From assembly GCF_001570565.1 (NCBI RefSeq), contig NZ_BBXE01000034.1:62001-126000 (forward strand): DNA of 64,000 bases, read 5' to 3'. Numbering within the stretch: the first letter of the stretch is position 1; each line of letters starts with the position of its first letter. A model generated the notes under the pieces. It was not told the DNA's origin. It saw only the letters and a list, made by a program, of their open reading frames with translations, and did no database searches. This DNA is from Herbidospora yilanensis. Lineage in GTDB: Bacteria > Actinomycetota > Actinomycetes > Streptosporangiales > Streptosporangiaceae. Shown here in pieces: positions 8,609 through 17,953 of this stretch. The position numbers and the translations under genes are program-made.

Positions 8609-9094
8609 ATGGTTGACCTGCCCACCCCGACGTTCGGACCCGCCGCGAGGCTGGCCCCGAAGCCGATGAAGTTCGTGCTGAACTGGGGCCGCCGTTACTC
8701 GTTGTGGGTCTTCAACTTCGGCCTGGCCTGCTGCGCGATCGAGTTCATCGCCACTTCGATGAGCCGCCACGACTTCATCCGGTTCGGGGTCATCCCGTTC
8801 GCCAACGGCCCCCGCCAGGCCGACCTGATGATCGTCTCGGGCACGGTCACCGACAAGATGGCCCCCGCCGTGCTGCGCCTCTACGAGCAGATGCCCGACC
8901 CGAAGTACGTCATCTCGTTCGGGGCCTGCTCCAACACCGGCGGCCCCTACTGGGACTCCTACTGCGTCACCAAGGGCGTCGACCAGATCATCCCGGTCGA
9001 CGTCTACGTGCCCGGTTGCCCGCCCCGCCCCGAGGCGCTGCTCCACGGGATCATGAAGCTCCAGGAGAAGATCGCGGGGGAGTCGCTGGCATGA
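8609..9094 (+). CDS. nuoB: Complex I-like subunit B (iron-sulfur cluster N2)
   Basis: The 161-residue NuoB homologue has the four cluster N2 ligands: the tandem cysteines in A-C-C-A-I-E, the cysteine in F-G-A-C-S-N and the one in P-G-C-P-P-R-P-E-A. The ribosome site GGAGGA lies 12 bases upstream of ATG, just outside the TnpB element, so translation does not depend on nuoA. N2 is the last cluster before quinone. Normally it sits against NuoD, which is not encoded in this cluster. The stop overlaps the nuoC start as ATGA. Confidence 0.93.
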   Translation: MVDLPTPTFGPAARLAPKPMKFVLNWGRRYSLWVFNFGLACCAIEFIATSMSRHDFIRFGVIPFANGPRQADLMIVSGTVTDKMAPAVLRLYEQMPDPKYVISFGACSNTGGPYWDSYCVTKGVDQIIPVDVYVPGCPPRPEALLHGIMKLQEKIAGESLA

Positions 9095-9612
9095 TCCTCG
9101 ATGAGTTCGGCTCCGGGGTGGTGATCTCCGAGTCCTTCGGCGAGACGACCGCCGACGTCGGCCCGGCCGACTGGATCGAGGTGCTCACCTTCTGCCGCGA
9201 CCGGGGATACTCCTTCTTCGACTGGCTCACCGCCGTCGACGACCCGCCCGAGGGCTTCGCCGTCGTCGCCCACCTCGCCGACCAGGAGAGACACCTTCGT
9301 CTGCTGGTACGCACCCACGTGCCGCACAGCGACCCGGTGCTGCCGTCGGCGGTGGGCGTGTTCCGGGGGGCCGACTGGCACGAGCGGGAGACCTTCGAGA
9401 TGTTCGGCGTGGTCTTCGACGGCCACCCCGACCTCAGGCCCCTGCTGCTCCCCGACGGCTTCGAGGGCCACCCGCTGCGCAAGGACTTCGTGCTGGCCGC
9501 CCGGGTGGCCAAGACCTGGCCCGGCGCGAAGGAGCCGGGCGAGTCGAGCGCGCCGTCGAGACGGAAGATGTCGCCGCCCGGCGTGCCGGCCGACTGGGGG
9601 CGCAATGCCTGA
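9091..9612 (+). CDS. nuoC: Complex I-like subunit C (30 kDa)
   Basis: The 173-residue protein carries the NuoC signature: [19 protein letters not shown] and the closing G-H-P-L-R-K-D-F. About 30 residues of proline- and serine-rich tail follow. It is a separate NuoC, not a NuoCD fusion, and nuoH starts within its last codons (8-base overlap). No nuoD therefore exists at the position where it usually sits. The product is a peripheral-arm subunit on the cytoplasmic face. Confidence 0.9.
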   Translation: MILDEFGSGVVISESFGETTADVGPADWIEVLTFCRDRGYSFFDWLTAVDDPPEGFAVVAHLADQERHLRLLVRTHVPHSDPVLPSAVGVFRGADWHERETFEMFGVVFDGHPDLRPLLLPDGFEGHPLRKDFVLAARVAKTWPGAKEPGESSAPSRRKMSPPGVPADWGRNA

Positions 9613-10552
9613 GCTGCTGGAAGTCGCGATCAGGGTGATCGTGATCGTCGGGGCGTTCCTGCTGCTGCCGCTGATCGTCGGCCAGATGGAACACAAGGCC
9701 ATGGCCCACATGCAGTCGCGCCTCGGCCCCATGTACGCCGGCGGTTTCCACGGCTGGGCCCAGCTCATCGCCGACGGCGTCAAGTTCATGCAGAAGGAGG
9801 ACGTCATCCCGGCGGCGGCCGATCGGGCCGTCTTCAAGCTGGCCCCCGCGGTCGCGCTGGTGCCCTACCTGGTCGTCCTCGTCGTGATCCCGGTGGGACC
9901 CGGGCTGCTCGGGGTCGACCTCGACGCCGGGATCTTCTTCGTGCTGGCCGTGATGGGCGTCGGCGTGCTCGGGTCGATCATGGCCGGGTGGTCGTCCGGC
10001 AACAAGTACTCCGTGCTGGGCGGGATGCGGTCGGCGGCGCAGCTCATGTCGTACGAGCTGCCCCTGGTCCTGGCCGCATCCAGTGTGGCCATGGCGGCCG
10101 GGACCCTCTCGCTCCAGGGCATCGTCGAGGCCTGGGAGCCCTGGTGGCTGGCCTGGCAGGCGATCGGCGCGGTGGTGTTCTTCGTCGCCGGGCTGGCCGA
10201 GCTCCGCCGTCCGCCGTTCGACATGCCGATCGCCGAGTCGGAGATCATCATGGGCCCGATGACCGAATACACCGGCATCCGGTTCGCCCTGTTCATGCTG
10301 ACGGAGTACGCCGGGATCGTGGTCCTGTCGGCGCTCACCACGGTCCTCTACCTGGGCGGCTGGCAGGGGCCGCTGCTGCCCGGCCCGGTCTGGACCCTCA
10401 TCAAGATCTTCGCCCTGGCGTTCGTGGTCATCTGGGTCAGGGTCAGCTTCCCCCGCATGCGCGAAGACCAGCTCCAGCGGCTCGCCTGGGTCGGCCTGGT
10501 GCCGCTGGCGCTGGTGCAGCTCGCGCTGACCGGGGTCGTGAAGGTCCTCTAG
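9605..10552 (+). CDS. nuoH: Complex I-like subunit H (quinone-site membrane subunit)
   Basis: The 315-residue protein has eight or so hydrophobic helices. Its family motifs include [25 protein letters not shown] and [16 protein letters not shown]. The last is the loop that forms the quinone entry with NuoB and NuoD. It is translationally coupled to nuoC. Two oppositely oriented genes begin at its 3' end, the first overlapping its stop by 4 bases, so the nuo transcript is interrupted here. Confidence 0.93.
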   Translation: MPELLEVAIRVIVIVGAFLLLPLIVGQMEHKAMAHMQSRLGPMYAGGFHGWAQLIADGVKFMQKEDVIPAAADRAVFKLAPAVALVPYLVVLVVIPVGPGLLGVDLDAGIFFVLAVMGVGVLGSIMAGWSSGNKYSVLGGMRSAAQLMSYELPLVLAASSVAMAAGTLSLQGIVEAWEPWWLAWQAIGAVVFFVAGLAELRRPPFDMPIAESEIIMGPMTEYTGIRFALFMLTEYAGIVVLSALTTVLYLGGWQGPLLPGPVWTLIKIFALAFVVIWVRVSFPRMREDQLQRLAWVGLVPLALVQLALTGVVKVL

Positions 10553-11892
10553 TGCACGATCCGCAACATGATGTCGGAGGCGGTCGGCCGGTTCGCCGGG
10601 TCCTTGTCCAGGCACGACGCCGCCAGGGCCCGTAACGACACCGGCAGTTCGCTCAGGTCGGGCTGGTGGTTGATGATCCGGTTGAGGATCGCCGGGATCG
10701 TGTCCTGCCCGAAGGCGTTCTTGCCCGACGCCGCGAACACCATCGTGGCCGCCCACGCGAAGATGTCGGTCTCCGGCCCGACCGGCCGGCCCCCCACCTG
10801 CTCCGGCGACATGTAGGCCGGGGTGCCCATCACCTGGCTCGCGGTCGCGTTCACCTGGTCGAGCGCCTTGGCGATGCCGAAGTCGATCACGCGCGGGCCG
10901 TCGGAGCCGATCAGCACGTTGCTCGGCTTGAAGTCGCGGTGCACGATCCCCGCCTTGTGGATGGCGGCCAGCGCGCCGGCCGTCGCGAGGGCGAGCCGGG
11001 TCAGGCCGTCTTCGGTGCGGGGCCCCTTCTCCTTGACGAGCTGCTCCAGCGACACCCCGTCGACGTACTCGGACACGACGTAGGCCAGGTCGTCGGTGAT
11101 GTTGACGTCGAGCACCCGGGCCGTGGAGAACGGCGCCACCCGGCGGGCCGCGTCGACCTCACGCAGGAACCGCGCCTGGGCCTCCCTGTCCTTGGCGATG
11201 TGGGCGTGCAGCACCTTGATGGCGACCTTCTGCCCGCGCTGGTCGACCCCCAGGTAGACGGCGCCCTGCCCGCCCTGCCCGAGATCCCCGATCACCCGGT
11301 AGGGCCCGAGCCACTGCGGCCCCTGGTGCCGCGGCTGCACCCCCATCGTCGAGGGATGGGTCGGCTGCGTGAACGGCCGGGGCGGCTGCGGTGGGGTGTT
11401 CAGGTGCGGCTGCGGGACATGGGCCGGGCGCGGGGGCTGCTGCGGCGGGTAGGCCGGCCGGGGCGGCATGGGCATCGGCCGCTGCGGCTGGTACTGCGGC
11501 GGCTGCTGGACGGTCTGCTGGACGGCCTGCGGCTGGACGGGCTGCCAGGCGTACCCCGGCTCGAACACCCCCCGGCGGATGATCAGAGTGTGCGCGAGCC
11601 CGCCGAACCAGTTCACGCACAGGCCGATCGTCGTCGTCGTGTCGAGCCAGGTCGGCCACAGTTTGGTGTCCTCGTAGCTGGCGATGGCGATGACGAAGAT
11701 GACGAAGTTCAGGGCGTAGATCCCGGTGGCGACGATCAGCCAGGGGCTGCGCTTCTTCGCGGCCGCGTAGCCGATGGCGAACGGCGTGCCGAACCCGCAG
11801 GTGAAGAGCGGAACCATCGCCCACAACCAGGACAGCGCCACGTTCGAGGCGGGCTTCTGCGGTTGCTGCGGCGGTTGCCAGTACGGATGCAC
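10549..11892 (-). CDS. Ser/Thr protein kinase with N-terminal multi-helix membrane domain
   Basis: About 447 residues. Residues 18-105 form three or four hydrophobic helices, 112-185 are a proline/glutamine-rich linker, and 198-447 are a Hanks-type kinase. Kinase motifs are G-Q-G-G-Q-G (P-loop), V-A-I-K, H-R-D-F-K-P-S-N, V-I-D-F-G and the G-T-P-A-Y-M-S-P-E-Q activation segment. Catalytic residues are intact. The order membrane domain then kinase is the reverse of most actinobacterial PASTA-type kinases. I start at GTG 11892: it has no ribosome site, but TATTGT lies seven bases upstream, fitting a leaderless mRNA. TTG at 11922 is the alternative. Its membrane domain is clearly homologous to that of the next gene. 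Confidence 0.88.
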   Translation of the reverse strand: MHPYWQPPQQPQKPASNVALSWLWAMVPLFTCGFGTPFAIGYAAAKKRSPWLIVATGIYALNFVIFVIAIASYEDTKLWPTWLDTTTTIGLCVNWFGGLAHTLIIRRGVFEPGYAWQPVQPQAVQQTVQQPPQYQPQRPMPMPPRPAYPPQQPPRPAHVPQPHLNTPPQPPRPFTQPTHPSTMGVQPRHQGPQWLGPYRVIGDLGQGGQGAVYLGVDQRGQKVAIKVLHAHIAKDREAQARFLREVDAARRVAPFSTARVLDVNITDDLAYVVSEYVDGVSLEQLVKEKGPRTEDGLTRLALATAGALAAIHKAGIVHRDFKPSNVLIGSDGPRVIDFGIAKALDQVNATASQVMGTPAYMSPEQVGGRPVGPETDIFAWAATMVFAASGKNAFGQDTIPAILNRIINHQPDLSELPVSLRALAASCLDKDPANRPTASDIMLRIVH

Positions 11893-11931
11893 AGCGCGAA
11901 CAATACGTACTTCCGACGCCAAGCGCCGCTA

Positions 11932-12552
11932 TTACGGGAGATAGACGCCGTATTCGGAGAGCTCATCCCTGTTGGCGACCGGCAGGTCGAGCAGGTCCGA
12001 CAGGTCCTCCGCCGAGGTGAAGGTGACCGTCCGGCTGCGTGCCTCCAGCACCCGTTCGACCAGGTCGGGCGTCATGCCGGGAACGGTCCGGAGCACGATC
12101 GCGGGCGCGTGGTTCATGTCGACCAGCCCCCCGTCGTCGAACCGCCGCCCCAGATCGGGCCGGCCCACGCCCAGCCGCCGCGCCCGGCCCGGGTTCCGGG
12201 TGGCGAGTGCGCGGGCCTCCTTCCGCAGTAGCCGCGCCCGCTCGAACGGGCAGGCCGGGCCGAAGACCTTCTTCCTGACCGCGAACGCGTGGAGCGTTCC
12301 GCCGAGCCACGACAGGAACAGGCCCAGCACCATCACCGCGGCCCAGATCCCGGAAGGGGTGCCCGTCACGTTGCCGATCAGGAGCCAGGCGGCCATCGAG
12401 AGGGCGTACAGGACCCCGGAGAGCGCCAGCCACCAGCTCCGCCGCCAGAAAGCCGCCCACCCGAACGTGAACGGCGTCGCGAAACCAATGGTGACCAGGG
12501 GCGCCACCGCCCACAGAAAGCCGCGAGCCGCCGACCGCGGCACCTGGTCCAT
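11932..12552 (-). CDS. Membrane protein with C-terminal helix-hairpin-helix (ComEA-like) module
   Basis: The 206-residue protein has an N-terminal domain of three or four helices (residues 8-95) that aligns over its length with the kinase next door: F-L-W-A-V-A-P-L against W-L-W-A-M-V-P-L, G-F-A-T-P-F against G-F-G-T-P-F, then W-L-G-G-T-L-H-A against W-F-G-G-L-A-H-T and R-K-K-V-F-G-P against R-R-G-V-F-E-P. The C-terminus (about 140-206, starting D-M-N-H-A-P-A) is a ComEA/T2SK-type helix-hairpin-helix, which may bind DNA or protein. ATG at 12552 has no ribosome site but TATCCT lies six bases upstream, again fitting a leaderless mRNA. It lies 40 bases upstream of the kinase on the same strand. 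Confidence 0.82.
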   Translation of the reverse strand: MDQVPRSAARGFLWAVAPLVTIGFATPFTFGWAAFWRRSWWLALSGVLYALSMAAWLLIGNVTGTPSGIWAAVMVLGLFLSWLGGTLHAFAVRKKVFGPACPFERARLLRKEARALATRNPGRARRLGVGRPDLGRRFDDGGLVDMNHAPAIVLRTVPGMTPDLVERVLEARSRTVTFTSAEDLSDLLDLPVANRDELSEYGVYLP

Positions 12553-12651
12553 ATGCGAAGGATACGGACTTTCTGTCTCGACCTGGAGAAAACCGATAGG
12601 GCCGGGTCGTCACATTCACGAGTGGCCTGTTCTAGGGGATGATGATGGATC

Positions 12652-13689
12652 GTGGCGCGCATACCAGGAACAGGCCTGGCCAAGGGCTTGGCCGTGACGC
12701 TGCGACACATGCTCAGGCGCTCGGTGACGCAGCAGTATCCGGAGGTCAGACCCGACCTCCCGCCCCGATCGCGCGGCGTGATCGCGCTGGTCGAGGAGAA
12801 CTGCACGTCGTGCATGCTCTGCGCGCGTGAGTGCCCCGACTGGTGCATCTACATCGACTCCCACAAGGAGACCCTGCCCGCGCCCGAGGGCGGCCGTCCC
12901 CGGCAACGCAACGTGCTCGACCGCTTCGCCATCGACTTCTCGTTGTGCATGTACTGCGGGATCTGCATCGAGGTGTGCCCGTTCGACGCCCTCTTCTGGG
13001 CGCCCGAGTTCGAATACGCCGAAGGCGACATCCGCAACCTCCTCCACGAGAAAGACCGGCTGGGCGAGTGGGTCTCCGGCGTCCCCGCGCCCCCCAGGCA
13101 CGAGCCGAACGCCGAACCTCCGAAGGAGGTGACGGCCGGCCGCCGCCCGGCGAGGGGACCGGGCGGCACGGGGGCGGAGAAGCCGCCACCATCGACCGCC
13201 GAGACCGAGGGTCCCGGCGAGGCCAGGCCACGTCCGGCACGTGACGTCCGCGCGATCCGCCCGCCGGGCCGCCTCCCCGATCAGGGCGCCGGAGACACTG
13301 CGGAGACCGCCGGCGAGGCGAAGTCGCGTGCACCGCGCGATGTCCGCGCGATCCGGCCGCCGGGCCGCCTCCCCGATCAGGGCGCTGGAGACACTGCGGA
13401 GACCGCCGGCGAGCCGAAGGCGCGTGCACCGCGCGATGTCCGCTCCATCCGGCCGCCGGGCCGGCTTCCTGACCGGACGCCCGGTGAGACGCCTGCTGAG
13501 GCGCCCGATCAGGGCAAGTCGGCTCCGGGTGACGAGGCGCCTCCGGCTGGGCCGCCGCCGAAACCCCGGGTGCCGCGTGACGTGCGGTCGATTCGGCCGC
13601 CGGGGCGGCTGCCCGACCGATCTGCCGGCGGCGAGGGTGAGCGGCCGTCGCCGGAGGGTGGCGAGGGGCCCGACGAGGAGGGGCTGTGA
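12652..13689 (+). CDS. nuoI: Complex I-like subunit I with long repeat-bearing C-terminal extension
   Basis: Residues 1-140 are a normal NuoI with two [4Fe-4S] ferredoxin motifs, [12 protein letters not shown] and [12 protein letters not shown]. The remaining roughly 200 residues are hydrophilic and contain four copies of R-D-V-R-(A/S)-I-R-P-P-G-R-L-P-D. Standard NuoI is about 160-200 residues, so 345 is unusual. The first 99 bases upstream are shared with the divergent membrane/HhH gene, so nuoI-N probably has its own promoter there. The GTG start is preceded only by a weak GGGGA. NuoI would carry electrons from the ferredoxin-accepting end to cluster N2. Confidence 0.9.
   Translation: MARIPGTGLAKGLAVTLRHMLRRSVTQQYPEVRPDLPPRSRGVIALVEENCTSCMLCARECPDWCIYIDSHKETLPAPEGGRPRQRNVLDRFAIDFSLCMYCGICIEVCPFDALFWAPEFEYAEGDIRNLLHEKDRLGEWVSGVPAPPRHEPNAEPPKEVTAGRRPARGPGGTGAEKPPPSTAETEGPGEARPRPARDVRAIRPPGRLPDQGAGDTAETAGEAKSRAPRDVRAIRPPGRLPDQGAGDTAETAGEPKARAPRDVRSIRPPGRLPDRTPGETPAEAPDQGKSAPGDEAPPAGPPPKPRVPRDVRSIRPPGRLPDRSAGGEGERPSPEGGEGPDEEGL
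13240..13617 (+). repeat. In-frame repeats in the nuoI extension
   Basis: Copies begin at 13240, 13336, 13432 and 13576. The first three are spaced exactly 96 bases (32 codons) and the first two units are nearly identical at DNA level, indicating recent duplication. The fourth is more diverged at 144 bases. Each encodes the basic core R-D-V-R[10 protein letters not shown] followed by an acidic, alanine-rich spacer. Confidence 0.85.
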
Positions 13690-14219
13690 GAGCCGTCGAC
13701 TTCTGGCCGCCGTCCACGCTGGAGATCGTCTTCCTGCTGCTCGGGCTGGTCGCCGTCGGGTCGGCGCTGCTGGTGGTGACGACCAGGCAACTGGTGCACG
13801 CCGCGTTGTGGCTGGTGGTCTGCTTCGGGGCGCTCGCCGGGTGTTATCTCGTGCTGACCGCCGAGTTCGTCGCCTGGGTCCAGGTGCTGATCTACGTCGG
13901 CGCGGTCGTGGTGCTGCTGCTGTTCGGGATCATGCTGACCCGCGCGCCCATCGGCAGGAGCGACGACCTCGACTCCGGCAACCGGGTGGTCGCGGCCGTC
14001 GTCGCCGTCGCCACCGCCGGGGTGCTGGTCAGCGTCGTGGTGGGCGGGTTCCAGCACGCCTACGCGGACCTCCGGCCCGGCGCGGGCTCGGCCGAGGAAC
14101 TGGGCGCGAGCATCTTCCGGAACTGGGTGCTGCCGTTCGAGGCGCTCTCGGTGCTGCTGCTGGCCGCGCTCATCGGCGCGATCGTGTTGTCCCGCACCGA
14201 CATCAAGGGGCGGCGCTGA
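13686..14219 (+). CDS. nuoJ: Complex I-like subunit J
   Basis: The 177-residue membrane protein has five predicted helices. The conserved third helix with a pi-bulge region, [16 protein letters not shown], identifies NuoJ. GTG at 13686 overlaps the nuoI stop as GTGA, and its own TGA overlaps the nuoK ATG by one base, so this is a tightly coupled operon. It takes part in coupling quinone chemistry to proton translocation in the membrane arm. Confidence 0.92.
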   Translation: MRAVDFWPPSTLEIVFLLLGLVAVGSALLVVTTRQLVHAALWLVVCFGALAGCYLVLTAEFVAWVQVLIYVGAVVVLLLFGIMLTRAPIGRSDDLDSGNRVVAAVVAVATAGVLVSVVVGGFQHAYADLRPGAGSAEELGASIFRNWVLPFEALSVLLLAALIGAIVLSRTDIKGRR

Positions 14220-14527
14220 TGCACGTCGTCTATCCCGCCGTCGTGGCCGCGCTGCTCTTCTCCATCGGCGTGTACGGCGTGCTCGCCCGGCGTAACACCA
14301 TCCTCGTGCTGATGTCGGTCGAGCTCATGCTCAACGCCGTCAACCTGAACCTGGTCGCCTTCGACGTCTGGCTGCGCGACATGCTCCACTCCGGGCAGGT
14401 GCTGACCCTGTTCGTGATCGTCATCGCCGCCGCCGAGGTCGGGATCGGGCTGGCCATCGTGCTGGCCGTCTTCCGCACCCGCAAGGCCATCGAGTTCGAC
14501 CGGCTGCGCGAACTGGGGGAGCCGTGA
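14219..14527 (+). CDS. nuoK: Complex I-like subunit K
   Basis: The 102-residue protein has three helices, as expected for NuoK. Membrane glutamates are present in [10 protein letters not shown] and in [10 protein letters not shown], the two positions needed for proton transfer in the family. It is coupled to nuoJ (TGATG) and to nuoL (GTGA overlap). Confidence 0.93.
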   Translation: MHVVYPAVVAALLFSIGVYGVLARRNTILVLMSVELMLNAVNLNLVAFDVWLRDMLHSGQVLTLFVIVIAAAEVGIGLAIVLAVFRTRKAIEFDRLRELGEP

Positions 14528-16350
14528 TCGTTTCCCTCGTGGTCGTCCTGCCGTTGGCGGGAGCCGTGCTGGGCCTGCTGCTGTCCCGTCGTCCCCACGG
14601 CCGCGGCCCTGCGGAGAACCTGGCCGCCAACAAACGCGCGGCCTGGTTCGGGGTGCTGCCGACAGCCCTGTCGACGGCGCTCATCGGCTGGCTGGCCTGG
14701 GAGAACACGCCGTCGACGAGCGTGCTGACCGTGATCGACACCGGCGGGATCGCGATCACCGCCGGGCTGGAGGTCGCCGAACTGTCGGTGCTCACGGCGA
14801 TGCTCGTCGGCGTGGTGGCGCTGGCGGTGCAGGTCTACTCGGTGGGATACATGCGGGGCGAGTCCCGCTATCCCTCCTTCAGCGCCTTCATCAGCCTGTT
14901 CACCAGCGCGATGTTGCTGGTCGTGTTCGCGGCCGACCTCCTGGTCCTCTACGTCGGCTGGGAGATCATGGGCCTGTGCTCCTACCTCCTGGTGGGCCAC
15001 TGGTGGGAGGAGAGGGCCAACTCGCGGGCCGCGATCAAGGCGTTCCTGGTGACCCGCCTGGGTGACGTCGGCTTCCTGTTCGGCATCTTCGTCCTGGGCT
15101 TCGCGGCCGGCTCGTTCCGCGTCGCCGACATCCTGGTCGCCGACATCCCCGAGTCCACGCTGGTCCTGGCCACGCTGCTATTGCTCGCCGGGGTGGCCGG
15201 CAAGAGCGCCCAGGTCCCGCTGCACACGTGGCTGCCCGACGCGATGGCCGGCCCGACCCCGATCAGCGCCCTGATCCACGCCGCGACGATGGTGGCGGCG
15301 GGCATCTTCGTGGTGGCCCGCCTCTACGTGCTGTTCCCGCAGCCGACGCTCGACGTGCTCGGCGTCGCCGCCGCGATCGGCATGCTCGGCGCGGCCCTGG
15401 CCGCCTTCGCGCAGACCGACCTGAAACGTGTGCTGGCCTATTCGACGATCAGCCAGCTCGCCTACATGGCCGCCGCCCTCGCCGGAGGCGCCCGCGACGC
15501 GGCCGTCTTCCACCTGGTCACCCACGGCGCCTTCAAGGCCCTGCTGTTCCTCTGCGCCGGCGCGGTCATCCACCACGTGGGCTCCAACCTGCTCGGCCAC
15601 ATGGGCGGGCTGCGCCGGCCGATGCCGATGACGTTCTGGGCCATGACCGTCGGCTACGCCGCCCTGATCGGCCTGCCCCCGGCGAGCGGCTTCTTCAGCA
15701 AAGACGCCATCCTCTACGGCCTGGAGCGCTCGTCGAGCCCGATCCAGCTCCTCCTCTACGGTTCGGCGCTGCTGACCGTCGGCGTGACCGGCGCCTACGC
15801 GACCCGGGCGTGGCTGATGACCTTCTTCGGCACCGGCAAGATCCAGGCCCTCCCCGAGCCCGCGCCCGGCACCGCCCACGTCTTCGACGGCCGGGAGGCC
15901 CCGCTGTCGATGTTGTGGCCGATGGGCGTCCTGGCGATTCCGGCCCTGCTCCTCGGCTTCACCGACGCAGGCGAGTTCCACCTCGCCCCCGCTTTGACCG
16001 CGCTGGTCGTGGCGCTGCTGGGAGCGGCGTTCGTCTACGTCGTCTGGCGCGGCGCGCCCGAACGCGACCCGGCCCGGCTGCTGGGGGCCTTCCGCGATCC
16101 GTGCGAGCAGGCGTTCTACGTCGACCGGCTCTACGCGGTCGTGTTCGTCCGGCCGGTGCTCGCGCTGGCGCGGGGGGTGGTGCGAACCGACGACCACGTG
16201 GTCGACGGCGCGGTGCGGGGAACCGGCCGGGCCGCCGTCGGGTTGTCGGGGCTGACCCGCCACCTCCAGAACGGCAACGCCCAGCTCTACGTGACGGGCC
16301 TGCTCGCCGGGGTGCTGCTGATCGCGGTCGGGGCGGTGGTGCTGGGATGA
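14524..16350 (+). CDS. nuoL: Complex I-like antiporter subunit L
   Basis: The 608-residue protein has the proton-antiporter fold, with [12 protein letters not shown] (helix 5 glutamate), the lysine-bearing [16 protein letters not shown] helix and the [10 protein letters not shown] segment. The C-terminus includes the region of the lateral helix that ties the membrane arm together. Length is normal for NuoL. The start is GTG in the GTGA overlap with nuoK. It is one of three proton-pumping modules here (with NuoM and NuoN). Confidence 0.93.
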   Translation: MIVSLVVVLPLAGAVLGLLLSRRPHGRGPAENLAANKRAAWFGVLPTALSTALIGWLAWENTPSTSVLTVIDTGGIAITAGLEVAELSVLTAMLVGVVALAVQVYSVGYMRGESRYPSFSAFISLFTSAMLLVVFAADLLVLYVGWEIMGLCSYLLVGHWWEERANSRAAIKAFLVTRLGDVGFLFGIFVLGFAAGSFRVADILVADIPESTLVLATLLLLAGVAGKSAQVPLHTWLPDAMAGPTPISALIHAATMVAAGIFVVARLYVLFPQPTLDVLGVAAAIGMLGAALAAFAQTDLKRVLAYSTISQLAYMAAALAGGARDAAVFHLVTHGAFKALLFLCAGAVIHHVGSNLLGHMGGLRRPMPMTFWAMTVGYAALIGLPPASGFFSKDAILYGLERSSSPIQLLLYGSALLTVGVTGAYATRAWLMTFFGTGKIQALPEPAPGTAHVFDGREAPLSMLWPMGVLAIPALLLGFTDAGEFHLAPALTALVVALLGAAFVYVVWRGAPERDPARLLGAFRDPCEQAFYVDRLYAVVFVRPVLALARGVVRTDDHVVDGAVRGTGRAAVGLSGLTRHLQNGNAQLYVTGLLAGVLLIAVGAVVLG

Positions 16351-16475
16351 GCCGCACCGTGGCCGCCCTCGTGACGGTGCCGGGGTCACCTGTGGTCTTT
16401 CGGGATGCTGCTGGGCTGAAGAGGTCTGCGAACGTCCCGCCGCTCGGCTCGGGTGACGGGGTGGTGTGGCCATGA
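16347..16475 (+). CDS. Possible small coupled ORF between nuoL and nuoM
   Basis: A 42-codon frame starts with ATGA overlapping the nuoL stop and ends with TGA overlapping the nuoM ATG (ATGA again). The predicted peptide begins M-S-R-T-V-A-A-L-V and is not hydrophobic. I recognise no family. It may be a real small protein, or a device that carries ribosomes across to nuoM, or chance. It also fills what would otherwise be the only non-overlapping junction in nuoI-N. Confidence 0.35.
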   Translation: MSRTVAALVTVPGSPVVFRDAAGLKRSANVPPLGSGDGVVWP

Positions 16476-17953
16476 GTGTTCTGCTGGTCGCGCTGCTGCT
16501 CCTTCCGCTGCTGGGGGCCGCCGCGCTGCTCGTTCCCGGGCCGCTCGGCATCGTGGCCGTGCGGTTCGGGCTGGCGGTCTCCGGGGTGGTCTTCGTGGTC
16601 GCCGTCGCGGTGGCGTCCCTGTTCGACTACTCCGCGGCCGGGCGGGTCCAGGGGACCGTCGACCTCCCCTGGATCCCCTGGCTCGGGGTGCGGTTCCACC
16701 TCGGGATCGACGGGATCTCGCTGCCGCTCGTCGTGCTGACCGCGCTGCTGACCCTCCTGTGCCTCGTCTACCTGGCCGGACACCGGCCGACACGGGCCAG
16801 GGAGCTCGTCTTCGCGCTGCTGGTGCTCGAACTCGGCATGATCGGCACCTTCCTCTCGCTCGACCTGCTGCTGTTCTTCGTGTTCTTCGAGGTCGTGCTG
16901 ATCCCCATGTACTTCGTCATCGCCGTCTGGGGTGGCGAGGGGCGGCGGCGGGCGGCGTACAAGTTCATCCTCTACACGCTGCTCGGGTCGGCGGTGCTGC
17001 TGGTCGGGCTGCTCTACGTCTGGGCGCAGACCGGCACCCTCGACATGGTCCGGCTGGCGGCAGGACATCCGATGGGACGCACGCCGCAGATCCTCGCGTT
17101 CGTGGCCATCGGGCTCGGGCTGGCCGTCAAGACGCCGATGTGGCCGCTGCACACCTGGTTGCCCGACGCCCACACCGAGGCCCCGACCGTGGGGTCGGTG
17201 CTGCTCGCCGGGGTGCTGCTCAAGATGGGCACCTACGGTTTCGCGCGGGTGGCCATCCCGATCCTGCCTGAGGGGGCCGCGGCCGTCGCGCCGTGGCTGG
17301 GGGCGCTGGCCGTCGTCGGCATCGTCTACGGCGCGCTGGCCTGCCTGGCGCAGCGCGACCTGAAGCGGCTGATCGCCTATTCGTCCGTGGGGCACATGGG
17401 GTTCGTGCTGCTCGGGTTCGCGACGCTCACGCCGGTCGGGATCAACGCCGCCCTCTACGGCAACGTCGCCCACGGCCTGATCACCGGGTTGCTGTTCTTC
17501 CTGGTCGGCGCGCTGAAGGAGCGCTACGGCACGTCCGACCTCGACCGGCTCGGGTCGGGGCTGCTCGGGCGGCTGCCTCACGTCGCGTCGCTGCTGACCT
17601 TCGCCGCCGTCGCGTCGCTCGGGCTGCCCGGGCTGGCGGGGTTCTGGGGCGAGATGCTCGCCCTCCAGGGCGCCTATGCACCGGCCGCCGGGTTGCCCCG
17701 GGGGTTGTTCCTCACGTTCATGGTGATCGGCGGGCTCGGGGCGGTGCTGACGGCGGCCTACTTCCTGGTCATGTTGTCGCGGCTCACCCACGGGCCGTGG
17801 GGCGGGCCGGGGCCGACCATCCACGACGCCACCCCGATCGAGCTCACCGCCTGGGTGCCGCTGGTCGTGCTCATCCTGGTGTTCGGGGTGTGGCCGTCGG
17901 CGCTGCTCGGGCTGACCACACCCGCCGTACAGGCGTTTCTGGGGGTGCCGTGA
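16472..17953 (+). CDS. nuoM: Complex I-like antiporter subunit M
   Basis: The 493-residue protein has about 14 helices. It shows the NuoM hallmark F-F-E-V-V-L-I-P-M-Y-F (catalytic glutamate), [21 protein letters not shown] (lysine) and Q-R-D-L-K-R-L-I-A-Y-S-S-V-G-H-M. No clear ribosome site precedes ATG 16472, so it may rely on coupling with the small ORF upstream. It overlaps nuoN through GTGA. Confidence 0.93.
   Translation: MSVLLVALLLLPLLGAAALLVPGPLGIVAVRFGLAVSGVVFVVAVAVASLFDYSAAGRVQGTVDLPWIPWLGVRFHLGIDGISLPLVVLTALLTLLCLVYLAGHRPTRARELVFALLVLELGMIGTFLSLDLLLFFVFFEVVLIPMYFVIAVWGGEGRRRAAYKFILYTLLGSAVLLVGLLYVWAQTGTLDMVRLAAGHPMGRTPQILAFVAIGLGLAVKTPMWPLHTWLPDAHTEAPTVGSVLLAGVLLKMGTYGFARVAIPILPEGAAAVAPWLGALAVVGIVYGALACLAQRDLKRLIAYSSVGHMGFVLLGFATLTPVGINAALYGNVAHGLITGLLFFLVGALKERYGTSDLDRLGSGLLGRLPHVASLLTFAAVASLGLPGLAGFWGEMLALQGAYAPAAGLPRGLFLTFMVIGGLGAVLTAAYFLVMLSRLTHGPWGGPGPTIHDATPIELTAWVPLVVLILVFGVWPSALLGLTTPAVQAFLGVP

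Noticed and set aside
13240-13617. CRISPR-like array
   Set aside because: The periodic repeats are in frame inside nuoI, with near-identical spacers and a 96-base period; they encode a protein repeat.
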